From assembly GCF_018873765.1 (NCBI RefSeq), contig NC_057923.1, forward strand, positions 10,614,413-10,678,412: a DNA stretch of 64,000 nucleotides, given 5' to 3'. The DNA comes from Telopea speciosissima. Taxonomy: Eukaryota; Streptophyta; Magnoliopsida; Proteales; Proteaceae. Positions 35,101-50,100 of the stretch are shown piece after piece (position 1 is the stretch's first letter; every line of letters begins with the position of its first letter). The position numbers and the translations under genes are program-made. The notes under the pieces were generated by a model. That model was not told the DNA's origin, ran no database searches, and saw only the letters and a list, made by a program, of their open reading frames with translations.

Positions 35101-38100
35101 TTATGGCAGCAATCTGGATCACTATGCTCGATTCCCGCCTACTACTGCGAGATATTACAGCCTACCACACTTATGTGGATCGAGCCGAGTCTATGACTTC
35201 CTGGCTGGACTTAATGATGATTATGACCCTATTCGGGTGCAGGTTCTTGGTCGGGTTCCTTTTCCCACTTTGGAGGAAACTTTTTCATATGTTCACAGTG
35301 AAGAGACAAGGAGGGCTGCTATGATGATTACTCCTAAGGTTGACAGATCAGCTTTACAGACTACTGGTTCCATCACTACCGACACTTCACGATAATGTCT
35401 TGCGCATCTCTGCTAGTAAAGAGCCTGTGAAGTGTGATCATTGCCACAAACCATATCACACTAAGGCTCAGTGTTGGAAACTTCATGGGAAGCCTGCTGA
35501 TTTTGAGAGTAAACGTGGTCGTGCTAAATCTAAAAACAAGGCCAATCACACGAAAGTGTAGCTTCAGCTCCCACTACTCGACATTGGTTTCTCCCAGAAG
35601 AACTTCAAGCTCTCCGGCGTCCTGTTGAACACATCCGCTGCCCCCACTACATCCGCCGCCAATTCAGGTTCCTTCTTTGCCCATACAGTATTTCCTTTGC
35701 TGGTCATTGTGCATCCGTGGTCTCCACTCCTGGATCATAGACTCGAGCTATCGATCACATGACAGTTCCTCCAGTCTTTTTAATACCTACTTCCCGCCTC
35801 CGGTAAAGACAAAGTAAAATTGCCGATGGGTCCCTCTCCTCCATATCCGGGAAGGGCTCCATTGGTTGTTCTCCTTCATTGACTTTATCTTCTCGTGTTA
35901 CATATTCCCAAGTTTACTACTAACCTTCTCTCCATTAGTAGTATCACTAAATCTTTAAACTGCAAAGTGACATTCTTTCCTACTCATTGTGTTTTTCAGG
36001 AACTGGACTCGGGGAAGACGATTGGATCGGGTAAAGTGCATGGCGGATTGTACCGCTTGATGGAGATCCCCATCTACACCGGCTTTACCTTCTAGACTTT
36101 GTTCACCAAAGATCTTTTTCCTCTCGAATTACACTTATGGCACTCTAGACTAGGACATCCACCTTTAGGAACCTTATCTACTTTATTTCCCGCATTCGGC
36201 AAAACTTATTATAAAGAAGATTTTTTTTGTGAGCCTTGTGTCTTGGCCAAACAGACACGTTCCAACTATCCTATTTCTAATAAAAGGTCATCTTCTTTAT
36301 TTCATGTTGTTCATTCTGATGTGTGGGGTCCTAGTAGAAAAGTTGCCCTTTCGGGTCATCGGTGGTATGTCACCTTTATTGATTGCTATTCTAGGTTTAC
36401 TTGGGTTTATCTGATGCACAACAAAAGTGAGGTTTTCTCATGTTTTCAGCACTTTCACCAGCTGGTTCAAACTCAATTTCATACCACTATTCAAATTTTA
36501 CGGAGTGATAATGGGCGAGAGTATATGGAAGGTCAGTTCCAAAAATACCTGGCTGCCCATGGGATCCTCCACTGCACATGTGTTGATACTCCAGCCCAAA
36601 ATGGTGTGGCTGAGAGGAAGAACCGCCACCTCTCTGAGGTCGCTCGTGCCCTTTTGTTTGCCCGGAATGTCCCCTCAGTTCATTGGGGGGATGCTGTTCT
36701 CACTGCCGCCTATTTAATTAATAGGCTGCCCAGTCGGGTCCTTCACTCTAGACCCCCTGTTGAGCTACTACTTGGCTCTTCCTCCTTTATTGTTCCCCCT
36801 AAGGTGTTTGGCTGCGTGTGCTATGCCCGGGATACCAGGTCCCCGGCAAGCTTGAACCCCGTAGTCTTCGGTGCATTTTCTTGGGGTACTCTGCTACTCA
36901 GAAGGGGTATAAATGCTATCACCCTCCATCCCGCCGGACTTTTGTCAGCATGGATGTTGTGTTTCATGAGCGTCTCTCCTACTATGTGTCCCCACCTCTT
37001 CGGGGGAGAGTGTTAGCGAAGATGTGTTGACTGCTGAGCATCCTCCTCCACTCCACCTGTCTATAATGAGTCCGTTCAGCCTACTTCGGTCCTCCCGAGT
37101 CGTGGGAGAAGTTCTTGTTCAGGGGAGCGAGACCACTCACCGGCCTGATCGAGGTTCCCTGCTCAGGGAGCAGACCCTCAAGCCCAAACTCCGTCCGAGA
37201 ACCATTAGTGAATTTCAGAGGAGGATTGATGTTAGCACTATGAAGACCTATGGAAGGAGACATAATCAGGTTCAATCCACTGTTGCTCCTGTACCCATCC
37301 AATTGCCGAACCTGGATCCAGAACCTGCCTCTCCACCTGGTAATGTTCCTTCTCCTGACTTACCTATTGCCCTTCGCAAAGGTGTCAAGACTTGTACTCA
37401 GCATCCTATATCTCATGTTGTCTCTTATGACTCCCTTTCCCCATCATTTCGTGCTTTTGTTACTTCTCTTTCTTCTGTTCATGTTCCTAATAATTGGCAG
37501 GAAGCTTTATCAGATGGAAAGTGGAAGGCAGCCATGATGGAAGAAATGGAAGCTTTGAAAAAAAATAACACATGGGAGCTTGTTGTTCTTCCACCTGGGA
37601 AGAAAACCGTTGGATGTAAATGGGTATTTGTGGTGAAACAGAAGGTGGATGGCACCGTGGATAGATATAAGGCACGGCTCGTTGCCAAGGGTTTTACTCA
37701 GACATACGGCATAGACTACCAGGAGACCTTTGCACTGTTGCAAAGTTGAATACGATTCGTGTGTTGTTATCTTGTGCGATCAACCTTGGTTGGGAGTTGC
37801 AACGACTAGATGTTAAAAATGCCTTCCGAATGGAGCACTGGAGGAGGAGGTATACATGGACATTCCACCAGGGTTCTCTTGTGCATAATAGAGGAAAAGT
37901 GTGCGGTGAAGCATGCACTCGTATGGGCTGAAACAATCACCCGGGCTTGGTTTGGTCGAATCCACAAGGCCATGATTTCTGTGGGCTATAAGCAGAGTAA
38001 TGCTGATCACATACTCTTCATCAAGAGGGTTGGTGAAAAACTCACTGTTCTTATAGTCTCCGTTGATGATATAGTGGTTACTGACAATGATGGTGATGAG

Positions 38101-41100
38101 ATCAGACAGTTGAAGACCTTCCTTGGCCAGGAATTTGAGATTAAAGATCTAGGCAAATTAAGATACTTTCTTGGGATTGAAGTGGCCAGATCTGCGAAAG
38201 GCATATTTCTCTCCCAAAGAAAGTATGTCCTAGACTTGTTGGCTGAAACCGGTTTGCTAGGTTGCCACCCTTCGGACACTCCTATGGATCCTACTGTTCG
38301 GCTCAAGGAAAATGGGGGTGAGCCTGTTGATAAAGGCCGGTACCAAAGACTTGTAGGGAAGCTGATTTACCTTTCACACACTCGCCCGGACATTGCTTGT
38401 TCTTGTGAGTGCAGTGAGTCAATTTATACATGATCCCTACACTTCTCATATGGAGGCTGTTCTTCGTATTCTACATTATTTGAAGTCAGCTCCTGGAAAG
38501 GGCATTCTTTTGTCCTCACATGGTCACCTACGGGTAGAGGCATACACCGATGCTGATTGGGCTGGTTCAACAGATCGAAAGTCCATTTCTGGATATTGTT
38601 CTTTTGTAGGTGGAAATCTTGTTACCTGGCGTAGCAAGAAGCAGAATGTAGTTGCTCGTTCTAGTGCCGAAGCTGAATTCAGAGCTATGGCACAAGGTAT
38701 TTGTGAGTTACTTTGGCTTAAAGGGCTGCTACAAGACTTGGGTCTACCTATTCGCCTTCCTATGATGCTGTACTGCGATAACAAGGCTACAATCAGTATA
38801 GCACACAACCCGATGCAGCATGACCGTACCAAACATGTTGAGGTGGATAGGCATTTCATCAAGGAGAAATTAGAAGATGGGCAGATATGTATTCCCTTTG
38901 TGACTTCTTCGGATCAGCTTACTGATATCTTCACCAAGGGTCTACCTGGAAAATTATTTCACCCTAATCTAGTCAAGTTGGGCATGATCGACATATTTGC
39001 TCCAACTTGAGGGGGAGTGTTGAATAATGTAAACCAGAATACCGTGGGGGTATTCTGGTCCTTTGGGTGCTTTAGTATTATGTTTTATAGTTGTTTATGT
39101 ACTGCCTAGCTGTATTGGCTAGGCAGGGGTATTTTGGTCATGTAATTTCATATTCCAGCATTATAAATAAAGGTGCCTGGGTGATCACAATAGATCATTC
39201 AAGTTTTCTCAGTTCTGATTTTTTAGTATTCTAGTTTTGAACAATAGTCAATATCTTAGTAAGCACATCTCAGAAAAGGCTCAAAGGCTAACTCCAGAAA
39301 TCCAGCCAATTCCAACGGTGGAATTGGGAGATCTTGAGATTTCCTACTGGAACAAGGAATCTCAATTATAGTGACAAGAGTTGCTGATCATGAAACAGAG
39401 AACAAGATATGAAGAACAAGTGATGCACAACAACTAATCAGCAACTAAGAATCAAAAGAAGAAAGCATACGCAGGATTTAATAATTTGATCCGTAATCTG
39501 AAGAAGAAGAAAGAAGAATCTGACCAAAGGAATCACCACAGCATTTTGAGGCAGAAAGTCCATTCTCATAACTAAAAAACTTGCATAAGGCTGTAGTCCC
39601 TTACAAACTTATCTAGCAGACTTGAAAACAGACTCAAACTCATAAAAAAGGAAAGCGCTAAACCAATCCTGAACTGATAAGTTAACTCAAACTAACGAGG
39701 AAACTGAAATAATAGAGCAAAGAGAACGAAATAAGGCTGGAATCTTAGAGACCAATTCCAGCCTAACTAAAACACTTGATAAGAATTAAATGAAGAAATA
39801 GAACCCTAAAAGAGCGAGGGGCAGGCCTAAATTGACCATAGGAGAAGTTGTGAGGAAGGACATGCATAGTCTAGGTCTTGTACCAGGTATGACCTCGGAT
39901 AGAGCCTATTGGAGGGCAAGGATCCATGTAGCTGACCCTATTTTGCTGAGATTCTCCAAACTTGCTGGGCCGTGCCTCTTTCCTCTTACTTTTATCTTTC
40001 CCTTTTCTTTTGTTTTTACATCATTCATTTGTCATTTCCCAATTTTCACTTCTCATCTCATTTCCCTTCCCACTTTTTCTATCTCTTCATCCCCTTATTT
40101 TGTCTCTAATCCTCAGTTTTACCTACTTTATTTGTTTGGATCCATGTAGCCGACCCCATTAAGTTGGGATAAGGCTGAGCTTGTTGTTGTTGTTGTTGTA
40201 ACCCTAACTAGACTAACTAATAAAGTACATCCCGTATTAAGACTTAAGACCTTCAATAAGGGCTTATAAAAAAGAGCAATTACATTGAAAACCCCAAAAA
40301 TAAAAAGCTCAAGGCCCATAGAATAGAATCCAACCATGGCCAAATAAAGTCTTCTGAGGCCCAATTGGACAAATCTTAACTATGGGATCACAAAAATTGG
40401 TAGTAATTCAAAAAACCATCCCTACAACAAATTTGGATTAGTCTACTCTACTAAAAAACACAGGAAAAAATATTGCTTGACACAACATGGATACTTCAAG
40501 TATATGCATTTCAAACAGACAAAAAAAGGGGATTTAAATTAGGGAAACATAAGAATTACCTCTTCCTAAACACCCTTCAAAGTGGCATTCCCTAGCTCAT
40601 ATAGTCTATTATCTATCTTGGCACCCAATAGGCTACGGCGCAAGTTTATGGACAAACTCAGTGTTACCAGGGGATGGAACTACAAAGGATCTGTCAGCCC
40701 TATGACACATCACTACACACCATGGCATGCCTAGGCATGTGAGCATGTCTGATGCTGATGCCAGCATTTTTAACAATCACAGGGATGTCAAAAGATAGAC
40801 ATTCATAATTGAAATTTTATATCCAAATTTAAAAAAAAAAAACAAAAAACATAGTTCCGTGAAATTTCGATAGGGGGATAGAGAGAGAAGAGAAGAAAAC
40901 ATAGTTCCAGGCTTCGGTTTCAGGCTCGAAGCCAAAATATTTCGCAAAAACCGCGAAATTTCGGTGGTTGGTTTCAAGGCGCAAATGGCCAAATTAGGTC
41001 CTGAAACTTCTAGGAACCACTATTTTAGACCCTTAAAACATTGTGGAACCCTTAAATTTTTTATTTTTTTTTAAAAACACCTATGATATATTAAATCTGA

Positions 41101-44100
41101 CTCTGTCAAGTCATAGATCGGGCTACGGTGTGTGTGATATATAAAAAATTGAAGGCAAACCACCAAGTATGTACCCTATTTTTTTTTTAAATCATTTTTG
41201 GGAAGTGGTACCTTCAACTTTGAATCTTCCATAAATGCAACAAATTTTAACTTCCGATGCGTTCCTCTACTACCCAACAACTTGTTCCACGCTTGTATGG
41301 GAGCGATTTGGCCAAAAATCACAAAACAACCAGGTTTGCACAACCTTTCTATCGAAACCAACGAAGTGAACGTCGATCCATTTCATTCGAAACCTGACAT
41401 TTTGTATTAAAGGAATATATCCGAAACAATACGTTACGTCAAAATTTCGCCTGAAAGACTGTAATCTTTGCATATCATTCAAATTTTCATTTCGATATCT
41501 GTCGAAACCGAAATATTTCACAAAATTTCACAAAATTTAGGGTAAACCTTGAACTATGGGAGAACAAGAGCAGAGTTTACACCGTTAATCATCCCACCCC
41601 CCCAACACCCCCAAAAAAAAATAGAGATAAGAGAAAAGAAGAGTGTTAACTCAACACAACACAATTAAGCCTTATCCCAACCACAGTTCAAAAACTCAGC
41701 GAAATATCGCCGAAATTTCAAAAATTTCGGTGATTTCGACATGGCTGAGACAAAATGCCACACGAATCAGGGATTCAACACTGTTTTGGTTGCAATTTCG
41801 GATCAAAATTTCGACCATACTCAAATATCTCGCCCTATTTCACCCCTTTGCTCTGTAGGAAGAAGAAAAACCCACATTTCTTGCTATTTTTGGCACCTCA
41901 CCTGTACACACTGCTGGAATATGGTGCTGGGGGTTGCCATGTCACTCCAACTACATCGTTTGCTGCATATTGGTGAATAATTGGCCACATTCAACAGTTT
42001 AAGGTATATACTTCTTCCCAAAAATGATTTTTTCCAAAAACTATGATAAATACCCGAAAGTTGGTGATGAAATTTTTATACGTCAGACACCAGAGCTCGA
42101 TCTACGGCCTCATGGTGTCAAATTTTTTATGTTTATATCTATTTTATTTTCTGGTTTCAAGAAATGGATTTTTTTCCTACATAAAAAAATGTGAAAAAAT
42201 TAGGGTTAATATCAACTGGATGGGGCTCAATTATATATATGTTTGACACCATTGTCTGTGCAGGTTACACGAGAGGGACTCGTCGCTGGTTCCAACCAGA
42301 TGAGCAGGCTGATTGTAACATGAACATTGATGTGGATAGCTTGTCTAGCACTGTTGAAGGATCAAGTATGGGGGATAGCATTGGATGTGGGCAGCTGCAT
42401 GCCCCATCTTTTGCCGCATAGAGCAACGGGTCAGAGTTTAGTACGTATGGTAGCAGCTATGGTGGTTTCACTGGCATGGGGGAGCATACATCTTCATCCG
42501 TTCCCATTGCTTATGAGTACAATGCCCACTCACAGTCACAAACTGGATCGTCCTTTATGGACAACCTCTTCTCCTTGGCCTTCTAGCCGTACATGCTGGC
42601 AACACCATCAAGTCACAATGGTTCAATGACAGGTTCTTCACAGTAGGGTGGCTTATACCCTAGTCCTTAGGATAGGTTACCTCTAGTATGTAGATGAGAC
42701 CATTTATAGGGAAGTTGTAGAGGACTTCAAGCATTTCTTCCAGCACACTATGACGTGGCCTGCATTTGTCATACTCTACAGTCAGAGGAAAATTGGCGTT
42801 GACATCATTGGTCCATGAGTGGGCTTAATCCTCCATGTCATAGTTCATGGTATGAGCCATTAGGATGGTTTGAGGGGGTCCACTTTATACTCATGTATCA
42901 CCACACAGAGGAGGAGTATTGTTGGGACTTGGGAGTTGGGACTTAGGTCTCTATGAGTTGCATGTAATTTGCACTATTTCATAATTATGATTCTTCATTC
43001 ATGGTGCAAAATTTACTTGTTTTACTTCCCTTTTCTATTTTCTAGAACTAAAACAATGTGTAGAATAGGCAATGTTACACAAGATTTACAATAGGGTTCA
43101 GTGTCTACTACCAACCAAGTGTGCAAATCCAAACCACCACTTGTGCGACTTTTCTTGCAATATAAAGGTTTACATATTTTTATATAAGCTAAAATAAGGT
43201 TTCCCTGAAGTATCGGAAGTTAATATGGCCATTTGCCCCCCGAAATGGCTAACCGAAACTCACCGGCAAGAAATGCACTGTTTCGGAGAAATTTTGGTTA
43301 GTTTTGGTCAGGCCAAAACGAGACCGAAACCCGAGTTTTTGAATTATGTTCCCAACTAATCCCAGTCAACTAAATAAAACCCGTTTTACAATTCAACTTC
43401 GGAACTAAGTTGGGGGAAAACATATGGGTATTCGTATATAGTTGCTGTCAATGTCTGTCAATGTTGAAATTTCAAGCGAAAAATCTGTTGAAATTAGTGA
43501 AATCACCAAAATTGTTGAATTGGCACATATTACTGTTTCCCTAGGTTAAAAAACAAAAACTTTCCCTGGCAAACAGAAGAAGAGATGCACCTAGCACCTA
43601 ACAAATATAATAGGCTGAAATAAAAGTTGTGACAGAAAGAAAGTTCTTGCCCATAATTTGGAGATCTAACCCTTAAAATACTATTAAAAATAATAAATAT
43701 ATGGTACTCAAAGTCAAGTAAAAGGGATGGAAATATCAAAGACCAACATAAATAGGAAAACCATACCATGACTAACAGGAAAAATGAAATTTTGATCCTT
43801 CATGAATGAAATGATGACAAGCATTTTGGAAAACTGTAGTACCTGGACCAAAAGTCCAAAAACAAACTGAGTTTCACTGTTTCTTGTCTGCCATGTGTTG
43901 CTTTTATGTGTAGAAAGGATTACTACTTTATCCTCTCTGGCTCATGCTAGCACAACTCATTAGAACACAGATTCAATAACAAGTGACACAACACAAGTTT
44001 TTATGAGAAACAGAAGAGCACAACAAGAGATAACCTGAGAGTGATGGAATTGGTGCCAAATCTACACCAAGCAGATCCTGAAGAAAATCACCATCAGAAG

Positions 44101-47100
44101 AGCTAGGAGCAGGGGCATCATCTGAAGTTAAATCAAGTAAATCAACCAGAGGGGCAGCAGGGGGTTTGGCAACTCCATTTGGAAGATTGAGTGAAGACCC
44201 TGTAGAGGTTGAAACAGTTGGCGGCAAAGAGCCTGCTCTTTTTCCACTATAGGTTGCTTCATCTAGAACTGGCATCCGCTCAACCAACGCTGGCCTGCAG
44301 GCAATCAAATACACTGTATGTAATTACATTGAAACTTTTCCATAATCTTCCCAAGAGAGAATTGTTGTTAATGATACCAAACTATAAGGATCAACAGCCA
44401 ACCTGATATTCTGATGCCTCTCAATTATAGAATTAAATTCAATGGATCGCTGCTGCAGTTCTAACACAAGGCCTCCTTTATGCTGAACAATTATTTCCTT
44501 TACCCTCCTAGATATATCAGTAACATAAACATATACATTATGTTAAAAAAAAAAAAAAAGGACATCACAACAAAAACAAAAAACAAAATTAATGTAATCA
44601 GGAACTAATTGGACCAAAACCATGAGTGCAAAATAAATATGCACAAAAATATTCGAAAAAATATTAAATAATGCCTATGTATTAATAATTCACTCAAAAG
44701 CCAAAAATACCAGGTAAGAAAGAGAACTAGAAAGAAAAATCCCGGACATTACATGAAGAAATTAACGAAAAGAATGAGAAAAAAGCACTAGACAGGATAA
44801 GAAGCATCATATAGGACAGTCATACGACCGGCTATGATGTATGGTGCCGAATTTTGGGCAGTTAAGAAGAGCATCATATAGATAAACTCAGTGTAGCGGA
44901 GATGAGGATGTTGAGATGGATGAGTGACAAAACTGGGAAGGATAAAGTAAGGAATGATCATATTAGAGCTGATTTGGGAGTAGCTCCAATACACGATAAG
45001 CTACAAGAAAGTCGTTTGAGGTGGCATGGCAATCTTCAATGGAGGCCTTTGGATGCTACAGTATGGAGGAGTGATTTGATTCAGATTGAAGGAACTACAA
45101 GAGCCAGGGGCAGACCTAAAATGACCTTAGGAGAAGTGGTGAAGGAAGATATGCATAGCTTAGGCCTTGTATCAACTATCAAGTATGACCTCAAATAGAG
45201 CTGATTGGAAGGCAAGGATCCATGTAGCCGACCCCATTTAGTTGGGATAAGGCTGAGTTGTTTTGTTGTTTAATGAGAAAAAAACACTATTATCATTCAA
45301 AATGCAATGAAGTAACTTTGAGACGAGTAAGACAATAACCCCCCCCCCACCCTTTTTCAATACGTTATGTCAGTAAGAACATGACTTACTGTGAACAAGA
45401 TGGGAAACGAGAGGAGAGCTTTAAAAGGGCAATTAAAGACATCGCTCGAGTGGTAATATCTGATGTGTGACGCTTCATGGCAATCTCTAACACATCCACA
45501 GCATCAGATTCTGTTACCTGCTACAGAAAACTCAGGTTGGTGGTACTCACTTGCAGAGACATCATCATCGAGTAGTTTTTTGAGGGCCATTGCTCCAATT
45601 TAGGCATAATCAGAAAATGTATGAAACAAAACTATGGAAAGAAAAATATGCACTTACAGTTATTGGTTCCTCTATATTAAGCATCCCAACATTATTGACC
45701 AACATTTCACCATATTCCCCAATGCACCAGACAGCCACTCGCACAAGACTTTCCTGAGAATTGAGGACATCCTTTCAGAAACAGCAGCATACATGACATA
45801 TAATCTTAATATGCAAGTGTTGTCAAATTCCAATGTTAACTACCTGTTCACCTGATGTTTGTACTGCCCTGTAAAGGGCCCTGACAGTATACCCATGGAG
45901 GTCAGGGGCATTGCTTATTACAACAATAAGGGCATGCCAAACTTCATCCTTCACGAAATTTCCAGCCTGATACCACACAAAGAATGAGTACTATCCAAAA
46001 ACCAATATACAGTATATCATATTCAAGAAAACCTGAATAAAATGCCTACACAATCACAAGTAGCTGCAGTCAGAAAAATAAAATAAAATAATCATTGTAG
46101 TGGGTAATTCTGGGTACAAATAGAACTTCAAAAAATACAGAAGCCTAAATGCAATTGACGCATTCAATCTTTCAAGATAAAAGTGAAAGAGTCACAAGAA
46201 TTTAGAAACTATTTTTTCTTTGAATAAATATCAGATTAATTAAGAAGGCTGAGAAAAAGGCTAGAACAGCAAATAGTACTCAAAAAACAGTACCAATTAA
46301 CACGAATTTTCCCTTTCGACAATGACATAAGTCATACTAGAACTATATAACAATTAATGCTACATGAGAATGCTTTACTTCAAAGAGCAGCGCACCTAGT
46401 AACAATTAACAAGAATTTTCCATACATATCTTCACATTACAAATAAGACAAGAAAAAACCATCTGATATGAAACAAAGTTTATCCAACATCTTTAAATAT
46501 CCTGAAAAGGCATTCAAGTGAACCCAAAATTATCTGAAGGGACCTCGATTCATGGTTTGGTGCCTACCTCAGAGAGAACCTTGAGCATCTGATCAATGTA
46601 CCATTGTTTTTCTGGGGAAAACCTGTGGGAAGAAGAGAATGCCTGTATAAGATATTCATGAATTTGAAAGATATCACAAGCATGAATAAATAGTCTGTGT
46701 TACATGGATTTAGGTGCTGGTGTCGTGGCAAGAATCTAGTCAGATCTGCCTGACTATTAATTCTTAGGGTATGGGACTAACCTTTCAAGGATGCACAAAG
46801 ACACAACTACGAACGTGATGCTGGCCAGCGTGGCCTGCCTCAAGAGTTGGAGTATGACACTATCATGAGCTGAGTCATGTATGAAAATTTAAAATAAAAG
46901 GAGGGCTTGTGGAATTGTCTCATTTTATTTTAAACAATTGGTTGCCTAATTAAGTTTGTTGTTGATACAAGGTTGTCTTTAAGAAGCCTAAATAGTTTAG
47001 ACTTCATTTTTACAGTTGTTTGAGTTTTATAGTGTGTTTAGAAATCAATTTCCTTTACTTATTTGACTTGTTTGAAGAGATCTCACTTATTTAGTAGCTT

Positions 47101-50100
47101 TAGTAGTTCTCTTTAGAGCCATTAGCAAGGAAACATATTTGTTAGGAGACAGGTCAAGTGTGGTTTATAAAAGCATTGTAAACAATATACTTTGTTATGA
47201 CTGAATGGTTCAAGGTTTTGGATTAGGAGTGTGGAGATTTGAGCGTAATGTCTTGAGCCTTTATGATCACAGCCCCTCTTTATTTATAATAGATGAGAGA
47301 AAATTGTAGAATAGGTACAAACTACAAAGACAAAAATACCCCTGGACAGAAATACCCTTGAACCCATTTTACAACACTCCCCCTCAAGTTAGTGCATAAA
47401 TATCAAACATGCCCAACTTGCTAACAATAGATACAAAACTTTTACTATTAATTCCCTTACTAAAAATATCTGCCACTTGGTCCCCACACTGAACGAAGGG
47501 AATGCATATTGTTCCTTCCTCCAATTTTTCCTTGATGAAATGACGATCGATTTCAATATGCTTAGTACAATCGTGTTGAACTGGGTTGTGAGCAATGCTT
47601 AGTGCTGATTTGCTATCACAATACAGACGCATGGACAGCTCAACTGGAAAACACAAATCATGAAGGAGTCCTTGTAACCAAAGAAGCTCGCAAATACCAT
47701 GGGTCATAGCTCGGAATTCTGCTTCTGCACTGGATCGGGCAACAACAGCTTGCTTCTTGCTCTGCCAAGTCACTAAATTCCCACCAACAAAAGTACAATA
47801 TCCAAAGGTAGACCTCCGGTCATTTGGACATCCTGCCCAATCTGCATCAGTGTATGCCTCAACTCTCAAGTGACCCTGAGGAGAAAAAAGAACACCTTTC
47901 CCAGGAGAAGACTTCAAACATCAAAGCATTTTGTAAGCAGCCTCTTGATGAGTGGAATGAGGATCATGCATGTATTGACTTGCCACACTAACTGCAAATG
48001 CTATATCAGGACGTGCGTGTGATAAGTATATCAATCGACCAACCAGTCTTTGATAGCTGCCTCTGTCCACAGGATCCCATCTTTATTCTTTAGGTTGGTA
48101 TTTGGTTTCAAGGGAGTGTCTGCAGGCTTACATCCCAACATTCCTATTTCAGATAAAAGGTCAAGTGTATATTTTCCTTGGGAGAGAAATATACCTTGAG
48201 CTGAATGAGCAACATCAATCCCAAGAAAATATCTTAGTCTTCCCACATCCTTGATTTCAAACTCAGTTCCCAAATAGGTCTTTAATTTACCTATTTCATC
48301 AACATCACTTCTAGTGATGACAATATTGCCCATATAAACGACCAATACTGTGATAAGTTGCCCTCTCTTCTTGATAAACAAAGTATGATCAACATTACTT
48401 TGTTTATAGCCAATTGACACCATGGCTCTGTGGAAACGACCAAACCAAGCTCTGGGTGATTATTTTAGTCCATATAAAGCCTTCTTGAGACGACAAACCT
48501 TGCGCTGAGTTTCTTTAGCACCAAAACCAGGTGGAATGTCCATGTATACCTCCTCTTCAAGATCCCCATAAAGAAAGGCATTCTTCACATCTAGTTGTTG
48601 AAGATCCCATCCTTGATTAGCTGCACAAGAGATAATGACTCTGACAGTGTTCATTTTTGCTACTGGGGCAAAGGTTTCTTGATAGTCAATTCCATGTGAT
48701 CGAGTGAATCCCCTAGCAACCAGCCTTGCCTTATATCTTTCCACCGTTACATCAGCCTTATGTTTGACTGCAAAAACCCACTTGCATCCAACAGGTCTCT
48801 TTCCTGGAGGGAGACTCACCAAATCCCAAGTGTCATTTTTTCCTAGTGCCCTAATTTCTTCATTCATTACATCTTTCCATCTTGAATTAGCCATTGCTTC
48901 CTACCAGGTATTAGGATGGAAATAGAAGACAAGGAAGAAACAAAAGCATGGAAAGAAGAAGAAAGAGACTCATAGGAGACAACGTTAAATATGGGATGTT
49001 GAGTACAAGTTCTACTGAGTTTACGAATAGCAATTGGTAAGTCCAAATCAGAATCTAAAGGAGACTTACCAGGAGTAGGAGGAGAAGAACTTGGATCAGG
49101 GAGCAACGACTTGTCAGGGGCAGTGGTGGTGATAGTGTCAATTTGCTTTTGTTTACGCCACGTTCCTCGAGTAAATACCTTCAAGTTGTCAAAGTTCCCA
49201 ATCTCCCCCTGAACTTGAGATTGCTCCTGTTCCTGTCCAGTTATGCCATCTTCTAGTTCAACAGATGGATCTTCCTCAGCAAGTACATCCAATAAAGTGA
49301 TCAAAGGCACCTCTGCACTAGTAGACTCCCCCTGAAGAGCAACAGGAGATGGAAAATATGCCTCTAACTCTCGAAAAATAACATCCATAGTAACAATCAG
49401 TCTTCTGGAAGGAGGGTGGTAGCATTTGTATCCTTTCTGGGTAGCAGAATAACCCAAAAAATACATCTTAAACTCCTGGGATCGAATTTGTCATGACCAT
49501 GGTGATTGCGAGCAAATACCCCATCCAAATACTTTGGGAGGCACCACAAACGTAGAAGAACCCAATAAAACCTCTATGGGGCAGTAAGACTCTAACACTC
49601 CAGATGGCAGCCGATTGATAAGATAGGCTTCTAGAAGGATTGCATCACCCCAGAAACATGGTGGAACAAACATGGCAAACATCAAAGATTGAGCCACCTC
49701 CAAGAGATGTCGATTCTTCCTCTCTACAACACCATTCTGAGTAGGAGTATCCACACAACTGGTCTGGTGTATAATACCATGAGTGGATAAATAAGCTTGA
49801 AAAGAACCATCAAAATATTCGTTCCTATTGTCAGATCTTAACCTTGGCATCAAATTGGGTTTGGGATTATTTGATGAAACATTTGAAAACAAGAAAAAAC
49901 ATCACTCTTCTTATGCATAAGATATACCCAAGTGGTACGGCTAAAACAATCAATAAAGGTTACAAACCACCTATAACCAAAAGTTGAAACACAACAGACA
50001 AGGCCCCAGACATCCGAATGGATTAAACCAAAAAGTAAACAAAGATTATCAGAAATAGGATAAATTGCTTTAGTTTGTTTGCAAAAGTGCAAGCATCACA

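Larger units (their letters stand above)
33801..39243 (+). mobile_element. Copia LTR retrotransposon, recent insertion with broken coding region
   Basis: The element has TG...CA LTRs of 225 and 226 bp that differ by a single inserted base. A perfect 5 bp duplication (atagt) flanks it. The primer-binding site TGGTATCAAAGC follows the left LTR directly, and a G-rich polypurine tract precedes the right LTR. The Copia order gag, integrase, reverse transcriptase, RNase H is present, but the frame is interrupted by an in-frame stop in gag and several frameshifts. It lies in the 11 kb AP-1 gamma intron, antisense to that gene. Confidence 0.95.

Noticed and set aside
44776..45198. Host gene on the plus strand
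   Set aside because: The product is the C-terminal part of an RTE LINE and lacks a proper start.
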